Under the pieces are notes generated by a model. The model was not told the DNA's origin. It ran no database searches and was given only the letters and a program-made list of their open reading frames with translations. Below are positions 16,150 to 25,241 of a stretch of DNA of 64,000 nt, piece by piece. The translations under genes were made by a program, and so were the position numbers. Numbering within the stretch: position 1 is the stretch's first letter; each line of letters starts with the position of its first letter. The DNA is from Clostridiales bacterium (lineage in GTDB: Bacteria; Bacillota; Clostridia; Christensenellales; Aristaeellaceae): NCBI GenBank assembly GCA_004556155.1, contig SFIM01000010.1, forward strand, positions 8,379 through 72,378. Reading direction: 5' to 3'.

Positions 16150-16341
16150 TTACGCCTTGGTCTTAGCAGTCAGGGCGGTCATGGCGCGAGCGATATCGCG
16201 CTTGACGGCGGTGATCTGCATTACATTGTCGAGCTGACCGGTGGCGAGACGGAAACGAAGGTTAAACAGCTCTTCTTTCAGATCCGCAATCTTCTTGGTC
16301 AGTTCTTCGGCGGACATAGCGGCGAATTCACTTGCCTTCAT
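16150..16341 (-). CDS. rpmC: 50S ribosomal protein L29
   Basis: The 63-residue helical-hairpin protein has the core LTKKIADLKEELFNLRFRLATGQLDN typical of L29, a tunnel-exit protein and part of the SRP/trigger-factor docking site. It starts 3 bases after L16. Confidence 0.98.
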   Translation of the reverse strand: MKASEFAAMSAEELTKKIADLKEELFNLRFRLATGQLDNVMQITAVKRDIARAMTALTAKTKA

Positions 16342-16344
16342 TCG

Positions 16345-16773
16345 TTACTCACCATCCTTTCCGTAGCTTTCACGGGTAACGAACTTGCAGCGCAGGGGCA
16401 GCTTGTGGCTGGCCAGGCGCAGCGCTTCACGAGCATCAGCCTCGGGCACGCCAGCGATCTCGAACAGCACGCGGCCGGGCTTCACCACGGCCACCCAGTA
16501 TTCGGGAGAACCTTTACCGGAGCCCATGCGGGTTTCGGCAGGCTTGGCGGTGACGGGCTTGTCGGGGAAAATCTTGATCCATACCTGGCCGCCACGCTTG
16601 GTGTAGCGGGTCAGGGCGATACGGGCGGCCTCGATCTGCTGGCTGGTAACCCAGCAGGGCTCCAGCGCAACCAGGCCGTATTCGCCGTAGGCGATGAAGT
16701 TGCCGCGATGGGCGGCGCCCTTCATGCGGCCGCGGAATACGCGGCGACGTTTGACTCTCTTGGGCATCAACAT
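16345..16773 (-). CDS. rplP: 50S ribosomal protein L16
   Basis: The 142-residue protein is recognised by MLMPKRVKRRRVFRGRMKG and the PETRMGSGKGSPEYWVAVVKPGRVLFE region (here AETRMGSGKG). A start 2 codons in is also possible, but the GGAGG spacing fits 16773. It helps position A-site tRNA. It lies 3 bases after S3. Confidence 0.98.
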   Translation of the reverse strand: MLMPKRVKRRRVFRGRMKGAAHRGNFIAYGEYGLVALEPCWVTSQQIEAARIALTRYTKRGGQVWIKIFPDKPVTAKPAETRMGSGKGSPEYWVAVVKPGRVLFEIAGVPEADAREALRLASHKLPLRCKFVTRESYGKDGE

Positions 16774-16776
16774 GGT

Positions 16777-17460
16777 TTATTTGCCTCCTTCGGTGCGCAC
16801 GGCAGGCTTTTGGGCCTGGGGCAGGATCTGACCCTTGTAGATCCACACCTTGACGCCCAGGCGGCCATACGTGGTCTTCGCCTCAGCGAAGCCATAGTCA
16901 ATGTTGGCGCGCAGCGTCTGCAGGGGGATGGAGCCCTCATGATACTGCTCGGTGCGGGCGATGTCCGCGCCGTTGAGACGGCCGCCAACGGATACCTTGA
17001 TACCCTTGGCCGCTTCGCCGCCCTTCATGGGGCGCATGGCGCGCTGAATGCTCTGCTTCATCGCGCGGCGGAAAGCGATGCGCTTTTCCAGCTGCTGGGC
17101 GATGTTTTCGGCAACCAGCTGAGCGTCGGTATCAGGAGATTTGATCTCCATCACGTTGATGTTGCAGGCATGGCCCAGGAACTTTTCGACTTCAGCCTTC
17201 AGCTCCTCGATGCCCTTGCCGCCGCGGCCGATAATCATGCCGGGCTTGCCGGTGAAGATGTTGACCGTCATGCGAGCGTCGCTGCGCTCGATATCAATGC
17301 GGCTGATGCCGGTGGCGTAGAACTTTTCCTTAAGCATTTCGCGCAGCTTGTGATCCTCGATGAGGTGGTTCGCGAAATCCTTTTTCTCGGCGTACCAGCG
17401 CGTGCTCCAATCAAAGATCACGCCTACGCGCGCGCCATGCGGATTAACTTTCTGACCCAT
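16777..17460 (-). CDS. rpsC: 30S ribosomal protein S3
   Basis: The 227-residue protein begins MGQKVNPHGARVGVIFDWST and has the KH domain with GKPGMIIGRGGKGIEEL. The C-terminal domain ends near LGVKVWIYKGQILP. It forms the mRNA entry site. It lies between L22 and L16. Confidence 0.98.
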   Translation of the reverse strand: MGQKVNPHGARVGVIFDWSTRWYAEKKDFANHLIEDHKLREMLKEKFYATGISRIDIERSDARMTVNIFTGKPGMIIGRGGKGIEELKAEVEKFLGHACNINVMEIKSPDTDAQLVAENIAQQLEKRIAFRRAMKQSIQRAMRPMKGGEAAKGIKVSVGGRLNGADIARTEQYHEGSIPLQTLRANIDYGFAEAKTTYGRLGVKVWIYKGQILPQAQKPAVRTEGGK

Positions 17461-17477
17461 TCGGAAACCTCCCTCTC

Positions 17478-17864
17478 TTACTTCTTTTCGTCAAGGATCA
17501 CGCTGATGTGGCTGGTGCGGCGCAGCATCGGGGAAGCCGAGCCGCGGCTGCGGGCTACATAGCGCTTAAGGGTGGGGCCGGGATTGGCATACACCTCAGC
17601 AACGTAGAGCGTGCTGCGATCCATTTCCTGGTTGTTCACGGCATTGGCGACAGCGCTGGAAAGCAGCTTGTATACCACGGGCGAAGCCGCCTTGGGGGTA
17701 TACTGCAGGATGGCCAGGGCCTCGTCCACATTCTTGCCGCGGATCAGGTCGATGACGATCTTTACCTTACGGGGAGAGATGCGCACGTGCTTGACATGGG
17801 CCTGGGGGCGCTTATCGCGGGTTTCGGCGCGCTTAGCACCCTTTTCACGGGTATTGGTTGCCAT
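17478..17864 (-). CDS. rplV: 50S ribosomal protein L22
   Basis: The 128-residue protein has a basic extension of about 20 residues before the family core HVKHVRISPRKVKIVIDLIRGK. Its beta-hairpin (GPTLKRYVARSRGSASPMLRRTSHI) reaches into the exit tunnel and is where macrolide resistance mutations arise in other species. It lies between S19 and S3. Confidence 0.98.
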   Translation of the reverse strand: MATNTREKGAKRAETRDKRPQAHVKHVRISPRKVKIVIDLIRGKNVDEALAILQYTPKAASPVVYKLLSSAVANAVNNQEMDRSTLYVAEVYANPGPTLKRYVARSRGSASPMLRRTSHISVILDEKK

Positions 17865-17884
17865 ACTCTTTTTCTCTCCTTCCG

Positions 17885-18157
17885 TTATTTGGTGGTCTTT
17901 TCGCCAGCATGACCACGGAAGGTGCGCGTGGGTGCAAACTCACCCAGCTTATGGCCAACCATGTCCTCGGTCACATAGACCGGCACATGCTTGCGGCCAT
18001 CGTGCACGGCGATGGTGTGCCCGACGAAATCGGGGAAAATAGTGGAGGAACGGGACCAGGTCTTCAGAACGGCCTTCTTCCCGGTCTTATTCATTTCCTG
18101 AACGCGCTTAAGCAGCGTTTCCTGGATATAGGGGCCTTTCTTGACGGAACGGCTCAT
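17885..18157 (-). CDS. rpsS: 30S ribosomal protein S19
   Basis: The 90-residue protein starts MSRSVKKGPYIQETLLKRV and has the signature KHVPVYVTEDMVGHKLGEFAPTRTF. It forms a head complex with S13. It lies between L2 and L22. Confidence 0.98.
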   Translation of the reverse strand: MSRSVKKGPYIQETLLKRVQEMNKTGKKAVLKTWSRSSTIFPDFVGHTIAVHDGRKHVPVYVTEDMVGHKLGEFAPTRTFRGHAGEKTTK

Positions 18158-18186
18158 TTTTCAGATTGCCTCCTCTCGAATCGCTC

Positions 18187-19020
<834 letters not shown>

Positions 19021-19034
19021 TTGCTTTTCCTCCC

Positions 19035-19331
19035 TTAAGCCATGCCTTCGAAGAACGCGATGGGCTTCGAATCTTCGGCCAGTTTTACATAGGCTTTCTT
19101 CACTTCGGCGGTGCGGCCCTGATGCACGCCCTGACGCTTCATCTTGCCGATGGTGCGCACGGTGTTGACCTTTTCCACCTTGATGCCTTCAAAGACGGTT
19201 TCCAGCGCCTGCTTGATTTCGGTCTTGTTGGCGGAGATGGCCACCTCGAAGACGTAGCGCTTATCCGCGATGCCGTCGTAGCCCTTTTCGGTCAGGACGG
19301 GGCGCAGGATGATGTCATGAGGATTCTTCAT
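19035..19331 (-). CDS. rplW: 50S ribosomal protein L23
   Basis: The 98-residue protein includes DIILRPVLTEKGY and the KTEIKQALETVFEGIKVEKVNT helix-loop typical of L23, a tunnel-exit docking protein. Its ATG overlaps the L4 stop (TAATG), so the two are translated together. Confidence 0.97.
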   Translation of the reverse strand: MKNPHDIILRPVLTEKGYDGIADKRYVFEVAISANKTEIKQALETVFEGIKVEKVNTVRTIGKMKRQGVHQGRTAEVKKAYVKLAEDSKPIAFFEGMA

Positions 19332-19954
19332 TAGGCGTACACCTCCTGAATGTTCTCCATCGCTTCGCGGGTAACAATCAGCTTGTTCGCGCGCAGGATG
19401 TCGTACACGTTGAGGGTGTTGACGTAGCAGTCGTCAAGCAGCGGCAGATTCTTGGTGGCGCGGATGACGCTCTCGTCGCGGCCGGGCAGTACCAGCAGCG
19501 CACGCTTTTCCACGCTCAGATCCTTGAGCATCTTGGCGGCGAACTTGGTCTTTACTTCCTCAAACTTGATCTGGTCTACCACGAGGATTTCGCCGGCGTT
19601 GAACTTTTCAGTCAGGGCGCTCTTCATGGCCAGACGGCGTACCTTCTTGGGCACGTTGATAACGTAATCGCGGGGCTGGGGCGCAAACACAACGCCGCCG
19701 TGCGCGAACTGAGGCGCGCGGTTGCCATGATGGCGAGCGTTGCCGGTGCCCTTCTGGCGATAGATCTTACGGCCGCCGCCGCGCACCATGCCGCGCGTGA
19801 GCGCGCTCTGCGTGCCCTGACGCTTATTGGCAAGGATGGAGCGGACGACCAGATGCATGGCGGCGGTGTTGGGCTCAATGGCAAAGATTTCGTCCTTGAG
19901 CTGCATTTCGCCAACGCTCGCGCCCTGCATGTTCAGCACTTGAATACTGGGCAT
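19331..19954 (-). CDS. rplD: 50S ribosomal protein L4
   Basis: The 207-residue protein contains the extended loop KRQGTQSALTRGMVRGGGRK and YRQKGTGNARHHGNRAPQF, which lines the exit tunnel. In E. coli, L4 also represses the S10 operon through its leader; a long structured leader is present here too. Confidence 0.98.
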   Translation of the reverse strand: MPSIQVLNMQGASVGEMQLKDEIFAIEPNTAAMHLVVRSILANKRQGTQSALTRGMVRGGGRKIYRQKGTGNARHHGNRAPQFAHGGVVFAPQPRDYVINVPKKVRRLAMKSALTEKFNAGEILVVDQIKFEEVKTKFAAKMLKDLSVEKRALLVLPGRDESVIRATKNLPLLDDCYVNTLNVYDILRANKLIVTREAMENIQEVYA

Positions 19955-19972
19955 AATCGTTGTTCCTCCTTA

Positions 19973-20614
19973 TCAGGCTTTCACCGAATTGCGCACAAGC
20001 AGCAATCCGCCGTTGGGGCCGGGCACAGCGCCGCGCACGAGCAGCAGGTCGCGCTCCGCATCCACCTTGACAACCGTCAGGTTCTGGATGGTGGTGCGCT
20101 CCACGCCGTAGTGACCGGGCATGTGCTTGTTCTTGAACACGCGGCTGGGATCGGAGTTAGCGCTCATGGAGCCGACGCCGCGGTGATACTTGGAGCCGTG
20201 CGCCATGGGGCCGGTGTGCTGGTTCCAGCGATAGATCGCGCCGGTGAAGCCGTGGCCCTTGCTGGTGCCGGTGATGTCGATTTTGTCGCCCTCGGCGAAC
20301 ACGTCGGCCTTGACAACCTGGCCTACCTCGTAGGACGCGGCGTCATCCAGGCGGAACTCGCGCAGATAGCGGCAAGCGGCGACGTTCGCCTTCTTGAAAT
20401 GGCCCATTTCGGGCTTGTTGACCAGCTTCTCGGCGCGCTTTTCGGCGTAGGTATCAAAGCCGAACTGCACGGCCTCGTAGCCGTCCTTTTCGTTGGTCTT
20501 CTTCTGTACGACGGTGCAGGGGCCCGCCTGAATAACGGTAACGGGAACCAGGCTGCCGTCGGGCATGAAAATCTGGGTCATGCCGAGCTTTTTGCCCAAG
20601 ATCGCTTTCTTCAT
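19973..20614 (-). CDS. rplC: 50S ribosomal protein L3
   Basis: The 213-residue protein begins MKKAILGKKLGMTQIFMPDG and carries the SKGHGFTGAIYRWNQHTGPMAHGSKYHR loop that reaches the peptidyl transferase centre. It lies between S10 and L4. Confidence 0.98.
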   Translation of the reverse strand: MKKAILGKKLGMTQIFMPDGSLVPVTVIQAGPCTVVQKKTNEKDGYEAVQFGFDTYAEKRAEKLVNKPEMGHFKKANVAACRYLREFRLDDAASYEVGQVVKADVFAEGDKIDITGTSKGHGFTGAIYRWNQHTGPMAHGSKYHRGVGSMSANSDPSRVFKNKHMPGHYGVERTTIQNLTVVKVDAERDLLLVRGAVPGPNGGLLLVRNSVKA

Positions 20615-20631
20615 GATTTGCTCCTCCTGCC

Positions 20632-20940
20632 TTACAGCTTGATTTCGATCTCGACGCCGGCGGGAAGATCGAGCTTCATCATGGCGTCCACAGTGCGCTG
20701 GGTGGGGTTGTGGATGTCGATCAGGCGCTTATGGGTGCGGCGCTCGAACTGTTCGCGGCTGTCCTTATCCTTGTGCGGCGAACGCAGGATGGTGACGATC
20801 TCCTTCTCGGTGGGAAGGGGAATGGGGCCCGAAACCTGGGCGCCCGTGCGCTTGGCGGTTTCCACAATGCGCTCGGCGCTGCGATCAATCAGGTTGTGCT
20901 CATACGCCTTGAGCTTGATGCGGATTTTCTGGTTGGCCAT
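20632..20940 (-). CDS. rpsJ: 30S ribosomal protein S10
   Basis: The 102-residue protein starts at ATG 20940 (MANQKIRIKLKAYEHNLID) with AGGAGG upstream. The longer frame extends into the leader and is rejected. It shows the S10 signature RSPHKDKDSREQFERRTHKRLIDI. It is the first gene of the cluster; S12, S7 and the elongation factors are not in this window. Confidence 0.98.
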   Translation of the reverse strand: MANQKIRIKLKAYEHNLIDRSAERIVETAKRTGAQVSGPIPLPTEKEIVTILRSPHKDKDSREQFERRTHKRLIDIHNPTQRTVDAMMKLDLPAGVEIEIKL

Positions 20941-21173
20941 CTTTTTTCCTCCTATTTTTATCGTTCTCGCGGTCAAAGGGGGGAGCATCCTTTCACCCGC
21001 GCCTCCGCGCAGTCGGAGGCTGCGAATGGGGAATCCCTCTGACTTTCTTCCCCGAACCGCATGGTCGGCGGCGGGAAGTGTGAGCCCGTCGCCCGGTCTG
21101 GCCGGGCTGGTCCGCTGCAATTACCCGCCAAGGCCGGGCGGCAACTTGCAGTTTCATCCCATAAACAGACAAC
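20941..21173 (-). ncRNA. S10 operon leader RNA
   Basis: About 230 bases separate the predicted transcription start from the rpsJ ATG. The RNA can fold into three stems: CTGCAA/TTGCAG enclosing CCGCC/GGCGG (21115-21151), GCCCGG/CCGGGC (21091-21107), and a perfect GCCTCCG/CGGAGGC hairpin (21001-21020). Such leaders often carry r-protein autoregulation, for example by L4 in E. coli. Which protein would bind here is not known. No coding frame with a ribosome site is seen. Confidence 0.6.
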
Positions 21174-21179
21174 AGTCAT

Positions 21180-21208
21180 ATTATAAAGGAAAGCCGGAAA
21201 AAGCGCAA
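21180..21208 (-). promoter_or_regulatory. Promoter of the S10-spc-alpha cluster
   Basis: On the minus strand, TTGCGC (21208-21203) and a perfect TATAAT (21185-21180) are 17 bases apart. AT-rich DNA with A/T runs lies directly upstream (21210-21300), resembling an UP element, as expected for a heavily transcribed ribosomal operon. Confidence 0.85.
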
Positions 21209-21397
21209 GGGGTTTTTTGAATTTTTCCCGAATTTTTTTGCATCCGTTTTCGAAAAACCCTTGATTTATTTGGCTTTTTTCGCCATCCATTTTCGCGTTT
21301 ATGTCCACTCTGTCGGGCGTATCGCGATTGCCGCTTTTTTATTTATTTTTATATGTTTTCCATGCATGGCAGAATTATGTCAAATTTTATAGATCAA

Positions 21398-21426
21398 TTG
21401 ACGTTTGGCCCGCATACGTTTATAAT
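21398..21426 (+). promoter_or_regulatory. Promoter of the E2-like acyltransferase gene
   Basis: TTGACG (21398-21403) and TATAAT (21421-21426) are separated by 17 bases, about 57 bases before the ATG. It is divergent from the S10 promoter, with about 190 bases between the two -35 boxes. Confidence 0.8.
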
Positions 21427-21482
21427 AAGAATGTTTCATTTTGTTCACATTCGATTTTATCTGTATTGGAGAGGATTGCGCC

Positions 21483-22409
21483 ATGTTCGGACGCCGCTCG
21501 GATGGCCATCTGGTCAAAAAGCTGGACCCTATCGTAGCCCTTACTTCCTATATCATGCCCACGCGCTGCGACGCGCAGATCTTTACCGATTACAAGGCGG
21601 ACTTTGAAAAGCTGGCCCGCTACATCGCCGCCAAAAGCGACGAGGGCTACCGCATCACCTTTATGGAGATCATCATCGCTGCCTACATCCGCACCGTATC
21701 CCAGCTGCCCGAGATCAACCGCTTTGTCGCCAACAAGCGCCTGTACGCCCGCAGCGAGCTGGCGGTGTCCTTTGCACTGGTGCGTGATTCGGCCGATGGC
21801 GAACTGTCCGAAAACACCACCAAGTGCTACTTTGACCTGAACGACACCATCTACGATGTGTCCGACCGCATCCGCGACACGGTGGAAGCCTGCCGCAAGG
21901 AGGACGCGGACAACAGCACCCTGAAGGTAGCAAAGCTGCTGATGAACCCCTTCCTGGCCAACATCGTGGTCTGGCTGGCGCGCGTACTGGATCGCTACGG
22001 CATCATGCCCCGCTGGCTGCTCAACGCCAGCCCCTTCCACACCAGCATGTTCGTCACCAACATGGCCTCCATCGGCCTGCCGGCCATCCAGCACCATATC
22101 TACAATTTCGGCACCTGCTCGCAGTTTGTCTCCATCGGCTCGGTGGAGCGCGGCGTGGCGCTGGACGCCAAGGGCAATGTGGTGCGCAAGCGTCTGCTGC
22201 CTCTGGGCGTGGTGTGCGACGAGCGCATCTGCGAGGGCGCGATGTACGCCAAGATGCTCAGCATCATGGGCCGCCTGCTCAACAATCCCGAGCAGCTGGA
22301 ACAGCCGCCCGAGCGCGTGCTATATGATGAGGGGCACGAGTTTCACCTGCCCGAGCCCAAGCGTCACCGCTTCTTCCGCAAGGGCAAAGAAGAAAGCGTG
22401 CAGGCATAA
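21483..22409 (+). CDS. Stand-alone 2-oxoacid dehydrogenase E2-type acyltransferase fold, catalytic residues altered
   Basis: The protein is 308 residues from ATG 21483, which has GGAGAGG 8 bases upstream. Its body resembles the trimeric catalytic domain of dihydrolipoamide acyltransferases and chloramphenicol acetyltransferase-like proteins. ITFMEIIIAAYIRTVSQLPEINRFV, then SFHTSMFVTNMASIGL-like text (here SPFHTSMFVTNMASIGL) and PLGVVCDERICEGAMYAKML align with the family layout. There is no lipoyl or subunit-binding domain. In the active-site block the usual DHRxxDG reads DERICEG, so the catalytic His and the Asp are both replaced by Glu. A non-catalytic or divergent role is likely. It is monocistronic with its own promoter and terminator. 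Confidence 0.75.
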   Translation: MFGRRSDGHLVKKLDPIVALTSYIMPTRCDAQIFTDYKADFEKLARYIAAKSDEGYRITFMEIIIAAYIRTVSQLPEINRFVANKRLYARSELAVSFALVRDSADGELSENTTKCYFDLNDTIYDVSDRIRDTVEACRKEDADNSTLKVAKLLMNPFLANIVVWLARVLDRYGIMPRWLLNASPFHTSMFVTNMASIGLPAIQHHIYNFGTCSQFVSIGSVERGVALDAKGNVVRKRLLPLGVVCDERICEGAMYAKMLSIMGRLLNNPEQLEQPPERVLYDEGHEFHLPEPKRHRFFRKGKEESVQA

Positions 22410-22425
22410 CAGGAATATCATAGCA

Positions 22426-22467
22426 ACGGCTGAACAGGGCTTTCCCCCGTTCAGCCGTCTTTTTTTG
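22426..22467 (+). terminator. Intrinsic terminator after the E2-like gene
   Basis: ACGGCTGAACAGGG pairs with CCCCGTTCAGCCGT, followed by CTTTTTTTGC. It ends at the lacI-type stop codon (22469) coming from the other strand. Confidence 0.9.
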
Positions 22468-22468
22468 C

Positions 22469-23473
22469 TTATTTCAGCCTGCCCAGGCGCAGGGCAACGG
22501 AATTGCGGATGATCAGCCGCGTAGCGGTATACTGAATGCTGCCCTCCTGGGTAGGATCGGCAATCAGGCGCAGCAGCTCCTCCACAGCCATGCGGCAGAA
22601 GCGGCTGATATCGTAATCCACCGTTGTCAGCTTGGGCTCGCACATTTCGCCAATTGCCAGGTTATCAAAGCCCAGCACGCTCACATCGCTGGGTACCTCC
22701 ATGCCCATGTCGTGGATGGCGTTCATGCAGCCAATCGCCATTTCATCGCTGGCGCAGACAATCGCATCCGGCAGCCGCTCCTGGCGGCCAATCAGCACGC
22801 GCACGTTGTTATAGGCCACCTTTTCGTTAAACAGCCCCTGCATCATCAGCTCCGGCTCCAGCGGCAGGCCAAACTCCTCCATGGCTTTGCGGAAGGCCGC
22901 CTCGCGGCCGTTGCCGTCGTTGTTTTCATAGCCGATCATATAGGCAATGCGGCGGTGGCCGGTGTGGTACAGATATTCCACCTGCTCATGCGTGCCCGAG
23001 CCGTTGTCGATCAGCACGCAGCCTGTACCCGGCATGCGGATATTGCGATCCATAAACACCATCGGAATGCCGCGCTGATTGACCAGGCGGATATCCTCCT
23101 CGGTGATCAGGCCGTTGAGCATGATCGCCCCATCGATATTGCAGCTGAGCACGGCCTGCGCCACATCGCGGCTGGTGTGAAAATCGTTCACATAAATCAG
23201 CAGCGCATAGCCCGCCTTAGCGCAAAAATAAAACAGCGCAGGCATCAGCGCGGCATAGTACGGGCCCTCCACGTGGGATAAGAACAAACCGATATTGCCC
23301 GTGCCGTGGCGCTTCATCATCTGCGCGTTGACATTGGGAATATAGTTGAGCTCCTCCGCAGCGCGCATCACAGCCTGCGCCTTTTCGGGGCTTACATTGC
23401 GCCGTCCGTTGAGCACATTGGAAACAGTAGAAATAGAAACGCCCGCCCGCTGAGCCACGTCTTTAATATTCAT
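22469..23473 (-). CDS. LacI family transcriptional regulator
   Basis: The 334-residue protein starts at ATG 23473 (MNIKDVAQRAGVSISTVSNVLNGRRNVS), the LacI helix-turn-helix and hinge. The longer upstream frame has no family match. Residues 60-334 are a periplasmic-binding-protein-like effector domain (NIGLFLSHVEGPYYAAL; ICASDEMAIGCMNAIHDMG-like text; VSVLGFDNLAIGEMCEPKLTTVDYD). It would bind a sugar or related ligand and repress a catabolic gene. It lies downstream of the GlpA/B-like pair but is separated from it by a terminator and a hairpin array, so its target is uncertain. Confidence 0.95.
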   Translation of the reverse strand: MNIKDVAQRAGVSISTVSNVLNGRRNVSPEKAQAVMRAAEELNYIPNVNAQMMKRHGTGNIGLFLSHVEGPYYAALMPALFYFCAKAGYALLIYVNDFHTSRDVAQAVLSCNIDGAIMLNGLITEEDIRLVNQRGIPMVFMDRNIRMPGTGCVLIDNGSGTHEQVEYLYHTGHRRIAYMIGYENNDGNGREAAFRKAMEEFGLPLEPELMMQGLFNEKVAYNNVRVLIGRQERLPDAIVCASDEMAIGCMNAIHDMGMEVPSDVSVLGFDNLAIGEMCEPKLTTVDYDISRFCRMAVEELLRLIADPTQEGSIQYTATRLIIRNSVALRLGRLK

Positions 23474-23933
23474 AAATAACCCCGCATTTTCAATAATCGG
23501 CATATTCACGCAAATTATTCGACGCGGTTCGCCGGTTTCCCTGCCGGATGGAAAAAACGATTTTATAACAACGCACAAAAAATCGCCCTGCCTTGCTGTA
23601 AGGCAATCCAGATCATCAGTAAAGCAGCAACTGCACCCGATAAATACAAGAAAACGCATAGCGCATTTCATTATCCGCCGCCCATCGGGCGGCATTTCTT
23701 ATCCGGAGCGGCGGCGTGTACGGCGCGAGGAGAAAATTTCCGAAGGAGGTTTCCTCCGAAAGGAAATTTTCATTCCTTTCAGATTTTCTGCCCGTGAGCC
23801 GCAGGCTCGCAAGAAAATCTGCGGCCCGAAAAAATGATTCTTCATTTTTTCGGTGTGCGGCGACTTTGTCGCCGCACAAAAAAACCGCCCTGCCTTGCAG
23901 CAGAGCGATTCTTGTTTATGCTTTGTGATGCAA
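23474..23933. repeat. 460-base intergenic region with an array of perfect hairpins
   Basis: No gene is supported here. The sequence from 23677 to 23907 is a run of back-to-back inverted repeats: GCCGCCC/GGGCGGC (23677-23693), GAAAATTTCC/GGAAATTTTC with an inner GGAGG/CCTCC (23732-23771), AGATTTTCT/AGAAAATCT with an inner GAGCC/GGCTC (23781-23820), CCGAAAAAATGA/TCATTTTTTCGG (23826-23853), and TGTGCGGCGAC/GTCGCCGCACA (23854-23878). The third hairpin shares a motif of about 23 bases with the end of the window (63978-64000). A motif of about 25 bases (GCACAAAAAA, CGCCCTGCCTTGC) occurs directly repeated at about 23572 and 23874, flanking the block. Confidence 0.8.
23877..23907 (-). terminator. Terminator of the GlpA/GlpB-like operon
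   Basis: On the minus strand, CGCTCTGC pairs with GCAGGGCG (one G-U) around TGCAAG and is followed by GTTTTTTT. It is 26 bases after the stop of the second oxidoreductase gene. Confidence 0.8.
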
Positions 23934-25241
23934 TTACATTTCCGGCTTGTCGGGCGTGATGCTTACTTCCAGAGTCTGGGCGTCTTCACAGGCGGCCAGC
24001 TGCTTGGCGTTCAGGGTGATATCAGCCATTTCGCCGGGGGTGCAGATCATCTTCTTCTGGGCGAAGACGGCCTTGCCATCCGCCCTGACCACGATGTACT
24101 GGTTCTGGTACACGCGATCGGGACGGAACATGATGTCGATGGGCGCATGCTCCGCGCCCTTTTCCAGGCGAATCTGCTGGGGCACGGCGCCGCGCACGCC
24201 CGCGCCATCCTTGACAGCGATCAGGCGGCCGGTATGCTCCTTGCCCTGCACATAGTCCGCCGCGGCCTTGCCAGCCTTGAAGGACTCGTTGGAGACATGA
24301 TCGACCAGGTCATGCACATGCAGCACGTTGCCGCAGGCGAACACGCCGGGCACGGAGGTTTGCAGGCAGTCGTCCACCACGGCGCCGTTGGTCAGCGGGC
24401 TCATCTGCACGCCCGCGCCGATGGTCAGCTCGTTCTCGGGGATCAGGCCGACGGACAGCAGCAGGGTATCGCAGTCGAACTGGATCTCGGTGCCGGGGAT
24501 GGGACGGCGGTTCTCGTCCACCTTGGCCACGGTCACGCCGGTAACGCGCTCACGACCCTGGATATCCACCACGGTGTGGCTCAGATACAGGGGGATGTTA
24601 TAGTCCTGCAGGCACTGCACGATGTTGCGGTTCAGGCCGGAGGAATAGGGCATGAGCTCCACGCAGGCCAGCACCTTGGCGCCCTGCAGGGTCATGCGGC
24701 GCGCCATGATCAGGCCGATATCGCCGCTGCCCAGGATGACCACGCGGCGGCCGGGCATATAGCCCTCGAGGTTGACAAACTTCTGCGCGGTGCCGGCGCT
24801 GTAGATGCCGGCGCAGCGGGTGCCGGGAATGGCCAGCGCGCCGCGGGGACGCTCGCGGCAGCCCATGGCCAGCACAACAGCCTTGGCCTTGAACACCTGC
24901 AAGCCCCACTTGCGGGAGATGGCGGTGACGGTCTTATCGGGATCCACGCTCAGCACGGTTACGCCCGTGCGCACGTCGATGCCCATTTCAGCGGCCTTGT
25001 CGATATCACGCTGGGCGTATTCGGGGCCGGTCAGCTCTTCCTTAAAGCGATGCAGGCCGAAGCCGTTGTGGATGCACTGGCGCAGGATGCCGCCGGCATT
25101 GTCCTCGCGTTCCAGCACGATCAGGCTGTCCACGCCCGCCTCCTTGGCGGCGATGGCGGCGGCCAGACCCGCAGGGCCCGCGCCGACGATCAGGATATCC
25201 ACCTGGGTTACGGGTACGCCGTTATTCATTTCACTCTTCAT
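23934..25241 (-). CDS. NAD(P)/FAD-dependent oxidoreductase (GlpB-like partner)
   Basis: The 435-residue flavoprotein has two dinucleotide-binding motifs: VDILIVGAGPAGLAAAIAA at residues 15-33 (FAD), and RVVILGSGDIGLIMARRM in the middle (pyridine nucleotide). There is also a C-terminal SVPGVFACGNVLHVHDLVDHV FAD contact. It resembles the second protein of the clostridial anaerobic glycerol-3-phosphate dehydrogenase-like pair. The last 80 residues form an extra domain. The start at 25241 has AAGGAGG 9 bases upstream and overlaps the first gene's end. In other clostridia this pair is usually followed by a small Cys-rich DUF1667 gene, which is absent here. Confidence 0.85.
   Translation of the reverse strand: MKSEMNNGVPVTQVDILIVGAGPAGLAAAIAAKEAGVDSLIVLEREDNAGGILRQCIHNGFGLHRFKEELTGPEYAQRDIDKAAEMGIDVRTGVTVLSVDPDKTVTAISRKWGLQVFKAKAVVLAMGCRERPRGALAIPGTRCAGIYSAGTAQKFVNLEGYMPGRRVVILGSGDIGLIMARRMTLQGAKVLACVELMPYSSGLNRNIVQCLQDYNIPLYLSHTVVDIQGRERVTGVTVAKVDENRRPIPGTEIQFDCDTLLLSVGLIPENELTIGAGVQMSPLTNGAVVDDCLQTSVPGVFACGNVLHVHDLVDHVSNESFKAGKAAADYVQGKEHTGRLIAVKDGAGVRGAVPQQIRLEKGAEHAPIDIMFRPDRVYQNQYIVVRADGKAVFAQKKMICTPGEMADITLNAKQLAACEDAQTLEVSITPDKPEM

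Noticed and set aside
23677..23907. CRISPR array
   Set aside because: The repeats are inverted hairpins of different sequence, not direct repeats with regular spacers, and no cas genes are present.
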